Assembly: GCF_003332305.1 (NCBI RefSeq)
Contig: NZ_QOIO01000003.1
Location: 160,338-224,337 of the forward strand
Source of the DNA: Microvirga aerophila
GTDB lineage: Bacteria > Pseudomonadota > Alphaproteobacteria > Rhizobiales > Beijerinckiaceae
Direction: 5' to 3'
DNA length: 64,000 nt
Notes under the pieces: model-generated
Database searches by the model: none
What the model saw: the letters and a program-made list of their open reading frames with translations, nothing else
Told to the model about the DNA's origin: nothing
Program-made: the position numbers and the translations under genes
In this document: in pieces, positions 9,104 to 18,155 of the stretch
Layout of the letters: every line of letters starts with the position of its first letter
Position numbering within the stretch: position 1 is the first letter of the stretch

Positions 9104-9259
9104 TTAGGTGGTGGCCTCGGACGAGCCCGACGTGACCGTGATCTCGCGAACCGCGAGATCGGTCTCGATCCTGGCCGTGCCGTCGATGGCCTAGATGGCA
9201 CAGGTGACGGCGCCGACGCAGCCGCTGCATGTCATGCCCGGAATGTGGAAGTGAAACAT
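9104..9259 (-). pseudogene. Broken HMA-domain metallochaperone (CopZ-like)
   Basis: Read on the minus strand, the frame starts MFHFHIPGMTCSGCVGAVT, with the metal-binding MTCSGC motif of heavy-metal-associated domains. It meets a TAG at 9191-9193 after 22 codons and then continues in the same frame as AIDGTARIETDLAVREITV, exactly the next part of an HMA fold (AIDG and a strand pair). A TAA at 9104-9106 ends it after about 50 codons, short of the usual 65-70. A CAG-to-TAG change would explain the internal stop. The C-terminal helix is missing as well. It lies just upstream of the DUF305 gene on the same strand. Confidence 0.75.
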
Positions 9260-9373
9260 GGTCGAGATCCTTAGGCTTCCTGAGGTCTCACGATGTTTGG
9301 GGCTTCCCATGATGGTAAGGTCAAGGGCTTCGTGCAGCCCTAGCGCATCGTGCTGAACTGGAGGTCCACGTTG

Positions 9374-9414
9374 GCGAAAAGTGGCTCCGGTTTTTCGCTC
9401 GGTCCGATGCTCTA
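9374..9414. repeat. Hairpin plus TAGAGCATCGGAC repeat at the metW stop
   Basis: On the minus strand the metW stop TAG is itself the first three bases of TAGAGCATCGGAC (9402-9414). This is followed by GCGAAAA...TTTTCGC, a 7-bp stem at 9374-9380 and 9392-9398. The 13-mer recurs exactly at 36991-37003 and 37084-37096 and in part at 12215-12225, so it is a dispersed palindromic repeat and perhaps a weak terminator for metW. Confidence 0.65.
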
Positions 9415-10056
9415 GCGCCGCTTGAGCAAAAACACTCCCTGCTCGCCGAGCAGGTTCCAGGCCCACCAGGGCAGGGTCACGCGGATCGGGCGTCCGCTGG
9501 CGTCGAGGGCCACCGCCTTTTCCATCTGCGCGCCCACCTCCCGGCACAGCTCCACGAAGTCGCGGATGGTGCAGAAATGGATGTTGGGCGTGTCGTACCA
9601 GGAATAGGGCATGTTCTTGGTCACGGGCATCCGGCCCCGGAGGACCACGTCGAGGCGAACGCTCCAGTGGCCGAAATTCGGGAACGACACGATGGCCCGG
9701 CGACCGATGCGCAGGAGGTGTTCCAGAACCACCTTCGGCTGCTTGGTCGCCTGGATGGTCTGGGTGAGGATGACGTAGTCGAAGGCGTCATCCGGATAAT
9801 CGGCCAAGTCGGTGTCGGCATCGCCCTGGATCACAGGCAGCCCCTTGGCCAGGCAGGCATTCACCCCGTCGCGGGACAGCTCGATGCCCCGCCCATCGAC
9901 GCCCTTGCGATCCCGCAGGAGGGCCAGGAGCGAACCGTCGCCGCAGCCGATGTCGAGCACCCGGGAGCCGGGCTCGACCATGTCGGCCACCAGGAGAAAA
10001 TCGAGGCGGTGTCCCGCAACGTCCTCGATAGGGGGCAGAACGCGGGAGGACGTCAT
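9412..10056 (-). CDS. metW: Methionine biosynthesis protein MetW
   Basis: A 214-residue Rossmann-fold, SAM-methyltransferase-like protein. The glycine motif [10 protein letters not shown] is near residue 36, and [16 protein letters not shown] matches the MetW family. MetW works with MetX in making O-acetyl- or O-succinyl-homoserine for methionine synthesis. The start overlaps the metX stop in an ATGA, the standard metX-metW arrangement. The stop codon is supplied by the dispersed TAGAGCATCGGAC repeat. Confidence 0.92.
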   Translation of the reverse strand: MTSSRVLPPIEDVAGHRLDFLLVADMVEPGSRVLDIGCGDGSLLALLRDRKGVDGRGIELSRDGVNACLAKGLPVIQGDADTDLADYPDDAFDYVILTQTIQATKQPKVVLEHLLRIGRRAIVSFPNFGHWSVRLDVVLRGRMPVTKNMPYSWYDTPNIHFCTIRDFVELCREVGAQMEKAVALDASGRPIRVTLPWWAWNLLGEQGVFLLKRR

Positions 10057-11228
10057 GCGATTCCCCGCGCCCGCGCGGCAGCATCGATAAAGCCCTGGGC
10101 GGCTGCGAACATTTCAGGCTCGTCGAGCAGAAAGGCGTCGTGGCCCTTGTCGCTCTCCACCTCCACGAAGCCCACGGAGGCGGCCGCTGCGTTCAACGCA
10201 TGCACGATGGCGCGCGAGTCCGAGGTGGGAAACAGCCAGTCCGACGTGAAGGAGATCACGCAGAAGCGGGTTTTCGATCCCCTGAATGCCTTGGCGAGGC
10301 TGCCTCCGTGCTCCGCTGCGAGATCGAAGTAATCCATCGCGCGCGTCACGTAGAGATACGAATTGGCGTCGAAGCGCTCCACGAAGGACAAGCCCTGATA
10401 GCGCAGGTAGCTCTCGATCTGAAAATCCGCATCGAACGAAAAAGTCGGTGCGCTGCGGTCCTGGTAGTTGCGGCCGAACTTCCGGTGCAGGGCGATCTCC
10501 GACAGGTAGGTGATATGTGCGCCCATGCGGGCGACCGCCAGGCCTTTGGAGGGCCGCGTCCCCTCAACCAGGTAACGGCCGCCGCGCCAGTCGGGATCGG
10601 CCATGACGGCTTGGCGTCCCACTTCGTGGAACGCGATGTTCTGGGCCGAGTGGCGCGCCGCCGCCGCGATGGGAAGCGCCGCGAAAACCCGGTCCGGGTA
10701 GCTCACGGCCCATTGCAGCACCTGCATGCCGCCCATGGAGCCGCCGATGACGCAGAACAGGCTCTCGATGCCGAGCCTGTCGATCAGGGCCGCCTGGGCC
10801 CGCACCATGTCGCGGATCGTCACGACGGGAAAATCGACCGCATAGGGCTGGCCTGTCGCCGGATTGGTCGAGGCCGGGCCCGTCGTTCCCATGCAGCCGC
10901 CGATCACGTTGGCGCAGATCACGAAGAAGCGGTTCGTGTCGACGGGCTTGCCGGGCCCCACCATGGTGCTCCACCAGCCGGGCTTGCCGGTCAGGGGGCT
11001 GACATTCGCCACGTGCTGGTCGCCCGTGAGCGCATGGCAGATCAGAACCGCGTTCGACTTGTCCGCATTGAGCTTGCCATAGGTCTGGTAGCCGATCTGC
11101 CAGGGGCCGATCGAGCCGCCGGAATCCATCAGCAACGGCTCGCTCGCGCCGAAGCGCGCCACAAGGCTCGACGGATCGTCGACCTGGTTTCGCGGTTCGG
11201 GGGGCAGGGTTGCGCTGGACATGGTCAT
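10053..11228 (-). CDS. metX: Homoserine O-acyltransferase MetX
   Basis: A 391-residue alpha/beta-hydrolase-fold acyltransferase that activates homoserine for methionine synthesis. The nucleophile elbow [13 protein letters not shown] contains the catalytic Ser; [14 protein letters not shown] is the usual family stretch. The catalytic His is in [14 protein letters not shown] near the C-terminus, with an Asp in SDWLFP. Acetyl versus succinyl donor cannot be decided by eye. There are two possible starts, ATG at 11228 and at 11222. It is first in a two-gene operon with metW and is divergent from the chorismate mutase gene. I looked for a SAM-II riboswitch upstream and did not see one. Confidence 0.93.
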   Translation of the reverse strand: MTMSSATLPPEPRNQVDDPSSLVARFGASEPLLMDSGGSIGPWQIGYQTYGKLNADKSNAVLICHALTGDQHVANVSPLTGKPGWWSTMVGPGKPVDTNRFFVICANVIGGCMGTTGPASTNPATGQPYAVDFPVVTIRDMVRAQAALIDRLGIESLFCVIGGSMGGMQVLQWAVSYPDRVFAALPIAAAARHSAQNIAFHEVGRQAVMADPDWRGGRYLVEGTRPSKGLAVARMGAHITYLSEIALHRKFGRNYQDRSAPTFSFDADFQIESYLRYQGLSFVERFDANSYLYVTRAMDYFDLAAEHGGSLAKAFRGSKTRFCVISFTSDWLFPTSDSRAIVHALNAAAASVGFVEVESDKGHDAFLLDEPEMFAAAQGFIDAAARARGIA

Positions 11229-11246
11229 GCGTTCGATCTTTCGAAC

Positions 11247-11276
11247 ACCGGTAGTTCGGACCGGTCATGCCGTCAA
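11247..11276 (-). promoter_or_regulatory. Possible metX promoter/operator
   Basis: On the minus strand a TTGACG (11276-11271) precedes two copies of the palindrome ACCGGT (11260-11265 and 11247-11252), spaced 13 bases start to start, ahead of metX. The -10 element is not convincing. The paired ACCGGT boxes could be an operator; this is a weak inference. Confidence 0.25.
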
Positions 11277-11367
11277 CGCGCTAAAAGCCCGGCGGGGGCT
11301 GGATAGGACTTGGCAGGGCCGCGGGAGACTGCGAAAGAGAAGCGCCTTTTGACCAGGATCACCACTC

Positions 11368-12201
11368 ATGTCCTCCGACGCGCCCGTTCCCTCCCTTGCC
11401 GATCTGCGCCAGGAGATCGACCGGATCGACGAGACGATGCACCGGCTCCTGATGGAGCGCGGTAAGATCATCGACCGCCTCATCGCCGTGAAGAAGACCT
11501 CCGAATCCGGCTCCGCCTTCAGGCCGGGCCGAGAGGCTTCCATGATGCGCGCTCTTGCCGAGCGTCACGAGGGGCTGCTTCCGCTCGACACGGCCGAGGG
11601 TATCTGGCGGGTGATCATCGCGACCTTCACGTATGTGCAGGCCCCTTACTCAGTTCATGCGGATGTTTCGGCAGGCGACGCGCCCGTGCGCGATTCGGCC
11701 CGGTTCCACTTCGGTTTCACGGTCCCGTATGTGACCCATCCGAGCGCCGCGGCGGTGATCGAGGCGGTCGCGACCTCGCGAGGGGATCTCGGCATCTTCC
11801 GGATGGACCAGGGCGCGACGAGCGGCGCGTGGTGGCGGAGTCTGGCAGGGCCGGACCGTCCCAAGATCATCGCGCGCCTGCCCTTCATCGAGCGGCCGGA
11901 CCACCCCGCCGGCACCCCGGTCTTCGTCATCTCGAAACCCCTGGCCGATGCGTCCCTGCGCGACGTGGTGCTCTATGCGGCGCAGTTCGAGCGCTGGCAC
12001 AAGGGCGCCAACGAGGCGCTCGCGGATCTCGGCGGCGAGGTGGTGGCGAGCGCCGCCGACGCCAACGGCCTGTCGGAACTCATCGCCGTGCCGGGGACGC
12101 TTCAGCCCTCGGATCTCCAGAACGCGCTCACCAAGGCCGGCGCAAGCCTGTCGCAGCTCGTCGAAGTGGGCAGCCACGCCGAACGTTTCCGCGTGAAATG
12201 A
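11368..12201 (+). CDS. Chorismate mutase with PDT/ACT-like C-terminal region
   Basis: A 277-residue protein. Residues 1-90 form an AroQ-class all-helical chorismate mutase, with the usual LRQEIDRIDETMHRLLMER and an arginine in the next helix; it converts chorismate to prephenate. The remaining 185 or so residues look like a degenerate prephenate-dehydratase-type lobe (GDLGIFRMDQGATSGAWW) followed by an ACT-like beta-alpha-beta segment (residues about 210-275). The clear dehydratase TRF motif is absent. It heads a plus-strand run with hisC and the arogenate/prephenate dehydrogenase, consistent with phenylalanine and tyrosine synthesis. The C-terminal part may sense amino acids, which is inference. 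Confidence 0.8.
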   Translation: MSSDAPVPSLADLRQEIDRIDETMHRLLMERGKIIDRLIAVKKTSESGSAFRPGREASMMRALAERHEGLLPLDTAEGIWRVIIATFTYVQAPYSVHADVSAGDAPVRDSARFHFGFTVPYVTHPSAAAVIEAVATSRGDLGIFRMDQGATSGAWWRSLAGPDRPKIIARLPFIERPDHPAGTPVFVISKPLADASLRDVVLYAAQFERWHKGANEALADLGGEVVASAADANGLSELIAVPGTLQPSDLQNALTKAGASLSQLVEVGSHAERFRVK

Positions 12202-12214
12202 GCCTCAGCCTGCG

Positions 12215-12225
12215 CTAGAGCATCC
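12215..12225. repeat. Partial copy of the TAGAGCATC repeat
   Basis: GCGCTAGAGCATC lies just downstream of the chorismate mutase stop. It shares the core of the repeat found at 9402-9414, 36991-37003 and 37084-37096, then diverges. Confidence 0.45.
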
Positions 12226-12256
12226 GCCGAACCGATTGATTGCAGGAACCTGATCC

Positions 12257-13366
12257 ATGGCCGCCCGTCCCGAACCCCGCCCCGGCGTAATGCAGATCGA
12301 GGCCTATGTGCCCGGCAAGAGCAGCGCCGGCGCCGGGGTGACGAAGATCCACAAGCTCTCGTCCAACGAAACCCCGCTCGGGCCTTCGCCGAAGGCCCTC
12401 GAGGCCGTGCGGTCGGCCGGCTATCTTGAGCTCTATCCGGACGGTTCCGCGACCAAGCTGCGGGAGGCCATCGGGGCGAAATACGGCCTCGACCCGGCCC
12501 GCATCATCTGCGGCTCGGGCTCGGACGAGCTTCTGAGCCTGATCACGAACGCCTATGTGGGGCCCGGCGACGAGGGCATATTCGCGGAACACGGGTTCCT
12601 GGTCTATCGCATCGCCATTCTGGCCGCCGGCGGCGTGCCGGTCGTGGCGCCCGAGAAGGACTACCACGCGGACGTGGACGCGATTCTCGCCAAGGTGACG
12701 CCGAAGACAAAGATCGTCTTCCTGGCCAATCCCAACAACCCGACCGGCACCTATCTGCCCTTCAACGAGGTGAAGCGCCTGCATGCGGGCCTTCCAGCCC
12801 ATGTGGTGCTGGTCCTCGACGCGGCCTATGCGGAATACGTGCGCCGCAACGATTATGAATCGGGACTCGAACTCGTCGCCACGTCCGAGAACGTGGTGAT
12901 GACCCGCACCTTCTCGAAGATCTACGGCCTCGCGAACTTGCGCCTCGGCTGGATGGTGGCGCCCGCCCACATCATCGATGCGGTCAACCGCATCCGTGGA
13001 CCGTTCAACATCAACGGCCCGGCCATGGCGGCCGGCATCGCGGCGATCCAGGACGACGCCCATGTGAGCAACGCGATCGCCCATAACGAGCAATGGGTGG
13101 CCTGGCTCACCAAGGAGATCGAGGCGCTCGGGCTCAAGGTGACGCCGAGCGTGGGCAATTTCCTGCTGATCCATTTTCCGAAAGACGCGGGCAAGACCGC
13201 CAAGGAGGCGGATGCGTTCCTGTCCGGCCGCGGCCTGATCCTTCGCCGGATCGACGCCTATGGCCTGCCCCACGCCCTGCGCCTGACGGTCGGCGACGAG
13301 GAGGCGAACCGGCTCGTCGTCGAGACCCTGCGCAACTTCCTGAGCAGGACGAAGACCGATGCCTGA
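12257..13366 (+). CDS. hisC: Histidinol-phosphate/aromatic aminotransferase
   Basis: A 369-residue fold-type I PLP aminotransferase of the HisC family. It has the cofactor-binding [18 protein letters not shown], and the Schiff-base lysine in [17 protein letters not shown]. The reaction is histidinol phosphate plus 2-oxoglutarate, and members placed beside tyrA/tyrC genes commonly also transaminate prephenate or phenylpyruvate. Here it lies between chorismate mutase and the dehydrogenase and overlaps the latter by 8 bases, so an aromatic role is likely. Whether a second hisC exists elsewhere cannot be seen. Confidence 0.9.
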   Translation: MAARPEPRPGVMQIEAYVPGKSSAGAGVTKIHKLSSNETPLGPSPKALEAVRSAGYLELYPDGSATKLREAIGAKYGLDPARIICGSGSDELLSLITNAYVGPGDEGIFAEHGFLVYRIAILAAGGVPVVAPEKDYHADVDAILAKVTPKTKIVFLANPNNPTGTYLPFNEVKRLHAGLPAHVVLVLDAAYAEYVRRNDYESGLELVATSENVVMTRTFSKIYGLANLRLGWMVAPAHIIDAVNRIRGPFNINGPAMAAGIAAIQDDAHVSNAIAHNEQWVAWLTKEIEALGLKVTPSVGNFLLIHFPKDAGKTAKEADAFLSGRGLILRRIDAYGLPHALRLTVGDEEANRLVVETLRNFLSRTKTDA

Positions 13367-14306
13367 GCGTCTGGGTCTCCCCCGCGAAACGCCGCTCTTC
13401 GAGCGCGTCGCCCTGATCGGCCTCGGGTTGATCGGCTCCTCGATCGCCCGCGCGGCGAGGCACCTCAACCTCGCCCGCACCATCGTGGCCATTGATCGCG
13501 ACGAGGCAACCGTTGCCCGTGTGCGCGAGCTGAAGATCGCCGATGAAGCCACGTCCGATGCGGCGGCCGGCGTCAAAGGGGCGGATTTCGTCATCCTGTG
13601 CGTGCCGGTGGGCGCATGCGGATCCGTGGCGGAGGCCATCGGGGCCAATCTGGCTCCGGGCTGCATCGTGTCGGACGTGGGATCGGTCAAAGGCTCCGTG
13701 GTGGCTCAGGTTCAGCCGCACCTGCCCGAGGGCGTGCATTTCGTGCCCGCTCACCCAGTGGCCGGAACGGAGCATTCCGGCCCTGATGCGGGGTTCTCCA
13801 CCCTGTTCTTCAATCGCTGGTGCATCCTCACGCCGCCCGAGGGCGCCGATGAGCAGGCCGTCGAGCGGGTGCGCGCCTTCTGGTCGGCCATGGGCTCGAA
13901 CGTGGAGGTCATGACGGCGCAGCACCACGACCTCGTGCTCGCCATCACCAGCCACGTGCCGCACCTGATCGCCTACAACATCGTCGGCACGGCGGCCGAT
14001 CTGGAGACGGTCACGCAGTCCGAAGTGATCAAGTTCTCAGCCGGCGGCTTTCGCGATTTCACCCGCATCGCGGCCTCCGATCCGACCATGTGGCGCGACG
14101 TCTTCCTCCACAACAAGGAGGCGGTGCTCGAGATGCTGGGCCGCCTCAACGAGGATATCGCTCTGCTCGCTCGCGCCATCCGGTGGGGCGAGGGCGACAA
14201 GCTCTTCGACCTGTTCACCCGCACCCGCGCGATCCGCCGCGGCATCATCTCGGAAGGCCAGGAAACGGCGGAGCCGGATTTCGGCCGCCGCCGCCAGGGT
14301 CAGTAA
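13359..14306 (+). CDS. tyrC: Prephenate/arogenate dehydrogenase
   Basis: A 315-residue NAD(P)-dependent dehydrogenase of the TyrA family, making tyrosine precursors. The N-terminal Rossmann motif is [13 protein letters not shown] near residue 23. [10 protein letters not shown] and [11 protein letters not shown] are the conserved substrate-side motifs, and the C-terminal helical dimer domain contains the [13 protein letters not shown] stretch. There is no fused chorismate mutase, which fits the separate mutase gene upstream. It is translationally linked to hisC by overlap. Its last 7 bases overlap the DUF2125 gene on the opposite strand. Preference for arogenate or prephenate is not visible. 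Confidence 0.9.
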   Translation: MPERLGLPRETPLFERVALIGLGLIGSSIARAARHLNLARTIVAIDRDEATVARVRELKIADEATSDAAAGVKGADFVILCVPVGACGSVAEAIGANLAPGCIVSDVGSVKGSVVAQVQPHLPEGVHFVPAHPVAGTEHSGPDAGFSTLFFNRWCILTPPEGADEQAVERVRAFWSAMGSNVEVMTAQHHDLVLAITSHVPHLIAYNIVGTAADLETVTQSEVIKFSAGGFRDFTRIAASDPTMWRDVFLHNKEAVLEMLGRLNEDIALLARAIRWGEGDKLFDLFTRTRAIRRGIISEGQETAEPDFGRRRQGQ

Positions 14307-15349
14307 ACCGGCCGAAGCTCGAAATTGGGAATGACGAACGGGCCCAGCGCGAGCCGTCCGTTGTCGAGGCGAACGGGCGGCAGGGGCGACAGCGCCGGCT
14401 TGGCGCCCGGCTGAGTGCTGGGCGCGCCGCCCTGGCCGAGGAGGGCGCCCCCCAGCAGCGCACCGTTGCGGCGGCCCATGACGTTGCCCAACAGGCCATC
14501 GAGGCCAGCGGCCGCGATGTTCAGCTGACCGGCTGGCCGATGCATCTCATCGAGACGCACATCGCCCTTGGCTTCGACCCTGCGGGAGCCCTTGGCCAGT
14601 GACAGCATCAGGATGTCGAGCTTGCCGCCCGCCGCGCGCCACCGCTCCAGCTCCTGGGCGACTGGCCGTCCGCGAAAGCCTTCGGCCTGCGTGACCGTGA
14701 AGTCCGAATCGAGATCCGTCGCCTCGTTGCCGCCGACCAGGCTGTCCAGGACAGGGATCCGCGCCTGTTTCACCGCCAGGGCCGCGTCGTAGGCTTTCTC
14801 CGGGCCTCGCGAGGGGTTCGGCCTGACATGAAGCTCGAGATGCTGGCCGGTGCTCGCAAACTCTCCTAGGGCGAGACCCTTCACCGTGACGTTCGGCGCT
14901 TCCGCCACCAGGGAAAGACGCTGCAAACCGTTGGGCGAAGCGTGGACGCTGGTTTGCAGGAGATCCCATTTGCCCTGCACCGTGACCGCGCCGTCGGTCA
15001 CGGTCAACGGACCGTCGATCTCGGTGATGATGAAGCGCGGCTGGTACACCTGCGCAACGGACTCGACCCGCCCGAACGAGGCGGTGACCGCACCTTGCTT
15101 CAGATCGAGAGAGCCGCAGATGATCTCGATCCGGAACGGATAGCCGCCGATCTGCCGGTCCTGGCAGGTCCATTGCCGACCCGCCCGGGCCTCCGCCGCG
15201 AGCCAGCCGTCAAGGGCTTCCGCAGCCCGGCCTCGGATCACGAACCAGGCGACGCTCCACGCCACGGCGACCAGGAGCAAAAGGACGAAGGGCGTATAAA
15301 GCCAGAAACGGCTGTAGCGTGCAGTCCCGGCGCTTGCGGCCTCATCCAT
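14300..15349 (-). CDS. DUF2125-family membrane-anchored protein
   Basis: A 349-residue protein of unknown function matching DUF2125, widespread in Rhizobiales. One transmembrane segment (about residues 14-36, rich in L/V/A/W) is followed by a long periplasmic domain. This has a conserved CQDRQIGGYPFRIEI element near residue 66 and repeated beta-rich stretches. The start at 15349 has AGGAG 9 bases upstream; the frame extends a further 19 codons without a better start. It converges on the dehydrogenase with a 7-base overlap. An envelope role is likely from topology only. Confidence 0.78.
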   Translation of the reverse strand: MDEAASAGTARYSRFWLYTPFVLLLLVAVAWSVAWFVIRGRAAEALDGWLAAEARAGRQWTCQDRQIGGYPFRIEIICGSLDLKQGAVTASFGRVESVAQVYQPRFIITEIDGPLTVTDGAVTVQGKWDLLQTSVHASPNGLQRLSLVAEAPNVTVKGLALGEFASTGQHLELHVRPNPSRGPEKAYDAALAVKQARIPVLDSLVGGNEATDLDSDFTVTQAEGFRGRPVAQELERWRAAGGKLDILMLSLAKGSRRVEAKGDVRLDEMHRPAGQLNIAAAGLDGLLGNVMGRRNGALLGGALLGQGGAPSTQPGAKPALSPLPPVRLDNGRLALGPFVIPNFELRPVY

Positions 15350-15426
15350 TCGGTTTTTCTCCTGTTGTGTCGCGCCTTGGTAACTGGTAGCGGCGGAAGC
15401 AGGCAAGGTTCGAGCGTGCGTGCAGG

Positions 15427-15978
15427 ATGGAAGACTCCGCCGATGATCTGTGGGTGTTCGGCTACGGGTCGCTGATGTGGCGGCCGGGCTTCCCTTATGT
15501 AGAGCGGCGTCTCGCGCATCTCTATGGCTATCACCGCTCCCTTTGCGTTCTGTCCCACGTCCATCGCGGAACGCCGGAGAATCCGGGTCTCGTGCTCGGT
15601 CTTGATCGGGGCGGGCGCTGCCACGGCGTCGCCTTCCGGGTGGCCGCCGACGAGGCCGGGGCGACCATGCACTACCTGCGCGAACGCGAGCAGGTTACCG
15701 CAGTCTATCTCGAGCGCCATGTCAATGTGCGCCTCGACGACGAGCGCGCCGTGACGGCGGTGACCTATGTGGCCGACCGGAAGCATGGCCAATATGCTGG
15801 GAAGCTGCGGTTCGACGAAGTTCTGCGGCTCGTGCGCCAGGGGCAGGGAGTCTCGGGCCGCAATCCCGATTATGTCCGGTCGACCCACGAGCACCTGCTC
15901 ACCATGGGCATCGTCGATCCGTTGCTGGAGCGGATCATGCAATCCCTCGATGGGAAAGGCGGGATTCAGGAGGCCTGA
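15427..15978 (+). CDS. ChaC-like gamma-glutamylcyclotransferase
   Basis: A 183-residue enzyme of the ChaC family, which releases 5-oxoproline from glutathione or related gamma-glutamyl peptides. The substrate-binding YGSLMWRPGF motif is at residues 15-24, the family RGTPENPGLVLGL loop follows, and a Glu in LREREQVTAVY near residue 85 is the likely general acid/base. The length suits the family. The first codon at 15427 has only weak ribosome-binding sequence (CAGGAT overlaps it). Its end overlaps the next minus-strand gene by 13 bases. Confidence 0.88.
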   Translation: MEDSADDLWVFGYGSLMWRPGFPYVERRLAHLYGYHRSLCVLSHVHRGTPENPGLVLGLDRGGRCHGVAFRVAADEAGATMHYLREREQVTAVYLERHVNVRLDDERAVTAVTYVADRKHGQYAGKLRFDEVLRLVRQGQGVSGRNPDYVRSTHEHLLTMGIVDPLLERIMQSLDGKGGIQEA

Positions 15979-16400
15979 GGCTCGTCGACCCGCAGATCGT
16001 CCACGATCGCGCGGCGCTGGACGTCGCTCTCGGCCAGACGATGGACGTGCATCTCGTTGGCGCCGAGTTCCCGCACCCGGGTCATCCACCGGGCTCGCGC
16101 CTGCTGGCTCGGATGGGAACCGGCGGTCGCCACATCGAGCACATGGGCGATGCCGTCTTCGTCCCGCTTCACCGCCAGGATCACCGCATCGGTCACATCC
16201 AGGACCTCGGCCTCCACCAGCGGGTGAACGCCGACGATGTAGCGACGGCCCGAGCGGCCGCGCCAGGAACTCAAGGTGTTCGACGAACGCAGGCCCGCTG
16301 TGGCCCGTAGTCTTTCCTCACGCACGTCAGCCCTCCGCGTTCGATCGTTGCGGAGATCCCGCATCGCCATGGACCACGATATGTTTCGTTTGTTCGCCAT
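15966..16400 (-). CDS. Hypothetical protein
   Basis: A 144-codon frame that I do not recognise. The first 45 residues are basic and polar. The remainder alternates strands and helices (RRYIVGVHPLVEAEVLDVTDAVILAVKRDEDG, given here in parts) and ends acidic. An alternative start at 16370 (MAMRDLRN) is possible. A perfect palindrome, GTTCTTA-ATG-TAAGAAC, lies 3 bases upstream of the first ATG, where it would act on transcription or cover the ribosome-binding region. It converges on the ChaC gene with a 13-base overlap. No function is assigned. Confidence 0.5.
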   Translation of the reverse strand: MANKRNISWSMAMRDLRNDRTRRADVREERLRATAGLRSSNTLSSWRGRSGRRYIVGVHPLVEAEVLDVTDAVILAVKRDEDGIAHVLDVATAGSHPSQQARARWMTRVRELGANEMHVHRLAESDVQRRAIVDDLRVDEPQAS

Positions 16401-16402
16401 TT

Positions 16403-16419
16403 GTTCTTAATGTAAGAAC
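16403..16419. promoter_or_regulatory. Palindromic operator-like site
   Basis: GTTCTTA and TAAGAAC form a perfect 7-bp inverted repeat with a 3-base centre, placed between the plsC stop and the hypothetical gene start. It does not match the alphaproteobacterial LexA box (GTTC-N7-GTTC). It could bind a dimeric repressor. Confidence 0.45.
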
Positions 16420-16460
16420 TGGTGAATGAAACGTCAAGGAAGTCTCAATCCGTTGTGATC

Positions 16461-17258
16461 TCAGGCGTTGGAAAAATTCGTCGCCGGCCGGGTCGGATCA
16501 AGGCCAAGTTCGCGTCGCCCTTCGGCCACGAGCCGATCGGACGAGGTTTCGATCTGCTCCTGCATCGTCTTGAAGAACTGGTCCCGCGGCAGACCGGCCG
16601 GAATGGGGTCCATGATTTCGACCACGATGGTTCCCGGGCGACGGATGAACTGGCGGCGCGGCCAGTAGAGGCCGGAATTCAACCCGATCGGAAGGCAGGG
16701 AACGCCAAGGTTCTGATAGAGATGAGCGATGCCGAACTTGTAGGCCGGAGGGGCGCCGGCCGGGCGGCGGGTTCCTTCCGGAAAGATCAGAATCTGACGT
16801 CCCTTGGCGGCGGCTTCCTTGGCCCGGGCGGTCATCTGAATGAGCGCCTGGGATCCGGCCTTGCGGTTGACCGGAACCGCGCCGCCTTTCCAGGTGTACC
16901 AGCCGAAGAAGGGGATCCACATCAACTCCCGCTTCAGAATGAAGGCCGGCGCGTCGAAGAGCGTCAGCAGCGCGAAGGTCTCCCAAATCGATTGGTGCTT
17001 CGACCCGATCAGCAGGCCGCCCGATGGGATTTTCTCCCGACCGCGCACCTCGATCTTGGTCCCAGTCAGAACCCGCAGGAGCCAGAGAGACGTATGGCCC
17101 CACAACGACGCAAGGCGCATGAAGTGCCGCTGCGGCACCAGCAAGGCCGGGAGCAGCACGATCAGCCAAAAGGCAAGGTTCAGATAGAAGGCGACGTTGA
17201 AGAGCAGGGAACGGAAAATGAGCATGATACCGGCGAAAAAGGAAAAGCGGGGCGGCAT
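16461..17258 (-). CDS. plsC: 1-acyl-sn-glycerol-3-phosphate acyltransferase
   Basis: A 265-residue membrane-associated acyltransferase making phosphatidic acid. A hydrophobic N-terminus (about residues 12-42) anchors it. Motif I reads KHQSIWET, a His-x4-Glu form where many family members have His-x4-Asp; the KHQSxWET form occurs in other proteobacterial members. Motif III FPEGTRR and motif IV near PCLPIGLNSG are present. The ATG at 17225 is an alternative start that would leave the membrane segment intact. It follows ydcF in the ftsE-ftsX-ydcF-plsC run, so it is likely co-transcribed with envelope genes. Confidence 0.88.
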   Translation of the reverse strand: MPPRFSFFAGIMLIFRSLLFNVAFYLNLAFWLIVLLPALLVPQRHFMRLASLWGHTSLWLLRVLTGTKIEVRGREKIPSGGLLIGSKHQSIWETFALLTLFDAPAFILKRELMWIPFFGWYTWKGGAVPVNRKAGSQALIQMTARAKEAAAKGRQILIFPEGTRRPAGAPPAYKFGIAHLYQNLGVPCLPIGLNSGLYWPRRQFIRRPGTIVVEIMDPIPAGLPRDQFFKTMQEQIETSSDRLVAEGRRELGLDPTRPATNFSNA

Positions 17259-17315
17259 CCGCCTCGCGGACGGCCACCTTAAAGCATTTTCAGGCGAAGG
17301 GGAGGGGCGATCAGA

Positions 17316-18140
17316 CTAATACCACGAGGGCTCGGCGGCCACATGCTGGATCGGCTTGCTCATGATCTTCACCACCGCCGAACGCTCGGGATCATCCTCG
17401 AAGCGGGTGCGGAGCCAGACGGCCAGGAACTTCACGTATTCGGTGGCCAGAACCCGGGCCGCCGACACGTCATGCCACCAGGCGTGCGGATCGATGGTGG
17501 CGGCCACCGGATAGGGAATTTTCTGGAGGTTCGGCAGCACGTGGTCGAGTTCGACCAGGGTCCTGGGCATGTGATAGTTGGACGTGACCACAATCAGGGC
17601 GTCGAAGCCATGCCGCTCGGCCCAGCGCCGGGTCTCGATGGCGTTGCCGATGGTGTTGCGCGCCCGGTAGTCCAGGTCCACGCAGCAATCGAAGAGACGC
17701 CGCTGGCCCGGATTGAGCCGCGAAATCTCCTCCCGGCTGGTCTTCTCGTTGACGCCGGAGATCAGGAGCCGCTTGGCGTAGCCCTGCGCCAGAAGATCGA
17801 TGGCGTCGCCGATGCGGTGCGCGCCGCCTGTAAGCGCGACGATCCCGTCGGCCCGGGTCTCAGGCTTCTGCTCGAAACGGTCCATGGAATAGACAAAGAG
17901 GAGAAACCCCAGAAACCCCACGATTGCGCAGGCGGAGGCTGCAAAAAAGGTCAGGCTCAAGACACGTCGCAGCAACGACCGCCTCCCGGCATGCGAGGGC
18001 GATCCCGACATGGTCCAGCCCCAGCCCAGGGCTTCCGTCGTATCCATGGCGCTCAGCGTCGCCAAACTCTGCGTTCGCGAGTTCATCTCGGCTGAGGATA
18101 ATGCAGATTGCGGCAATGGAGAGGCAGCCTCTTTATCCAC
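17316..18140 (-). CDS. YdcF/DUF218-family membrane protein
   Basis: A protein of up to 274 residues with one membrane helix (about residues 60-83) and a DUF218/YdcF domain. The domain shows IVALTGGAHRIGDAIDL, RLLISGVNEKTSREE and VVTSNYHMPRTLVEL, where the Asn-Tyr-His motif is typical. YdcF relatives include SanA and ElyC, which act in envelope or lipid-carrier metabolism; the reaction here is not known. The start is uncertain: GTG at 18140, or ATG at 18086, 18047 or 18011. It lies between ftsX and plsC on one strand, which suggests a role in envelope growth. Confidence 0.78.
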   Translation of the reverse strand: MDKEAASPLPQSALSSAEMNSRTQSLATLSAMDTTEALGWGWTMSGSPSHAGRRSLLRRVLSLTFFAASACAIVGFLGFLLFVYSMDRFEQKPETRADGIVALTGGAHRIGDAIDLLAQGYAKRLLISGVNEKTSREEISRLNPGQRRLFDCCVDLDYRARNTIGNAIETRRWAERHGFDALIVVTSNYHMPRTLVELDHVLPNLQKIPYPVAATIDPHAWWHDVSAARVLATEYVKFLAVWLRTRFEDDPERSAVVKIMSKPIQHVAAEPSWY

Positions 18141-18155
18141 CGGTAACCATCACCA

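Noticed and set aside
11229..11367. SAM-II riboswitch upstream of metX
   Set aside because: I looked for the conserved pseudoknot parts on the metX strand. The only GCTAAAA-like string is on the opposite strand, in the wrong direction.
12215..13690. 491-codon open frame antisense to hisC and tyrC
   Set aside because: Both sense genes have full catalytic motifs; the antisense frame has none.
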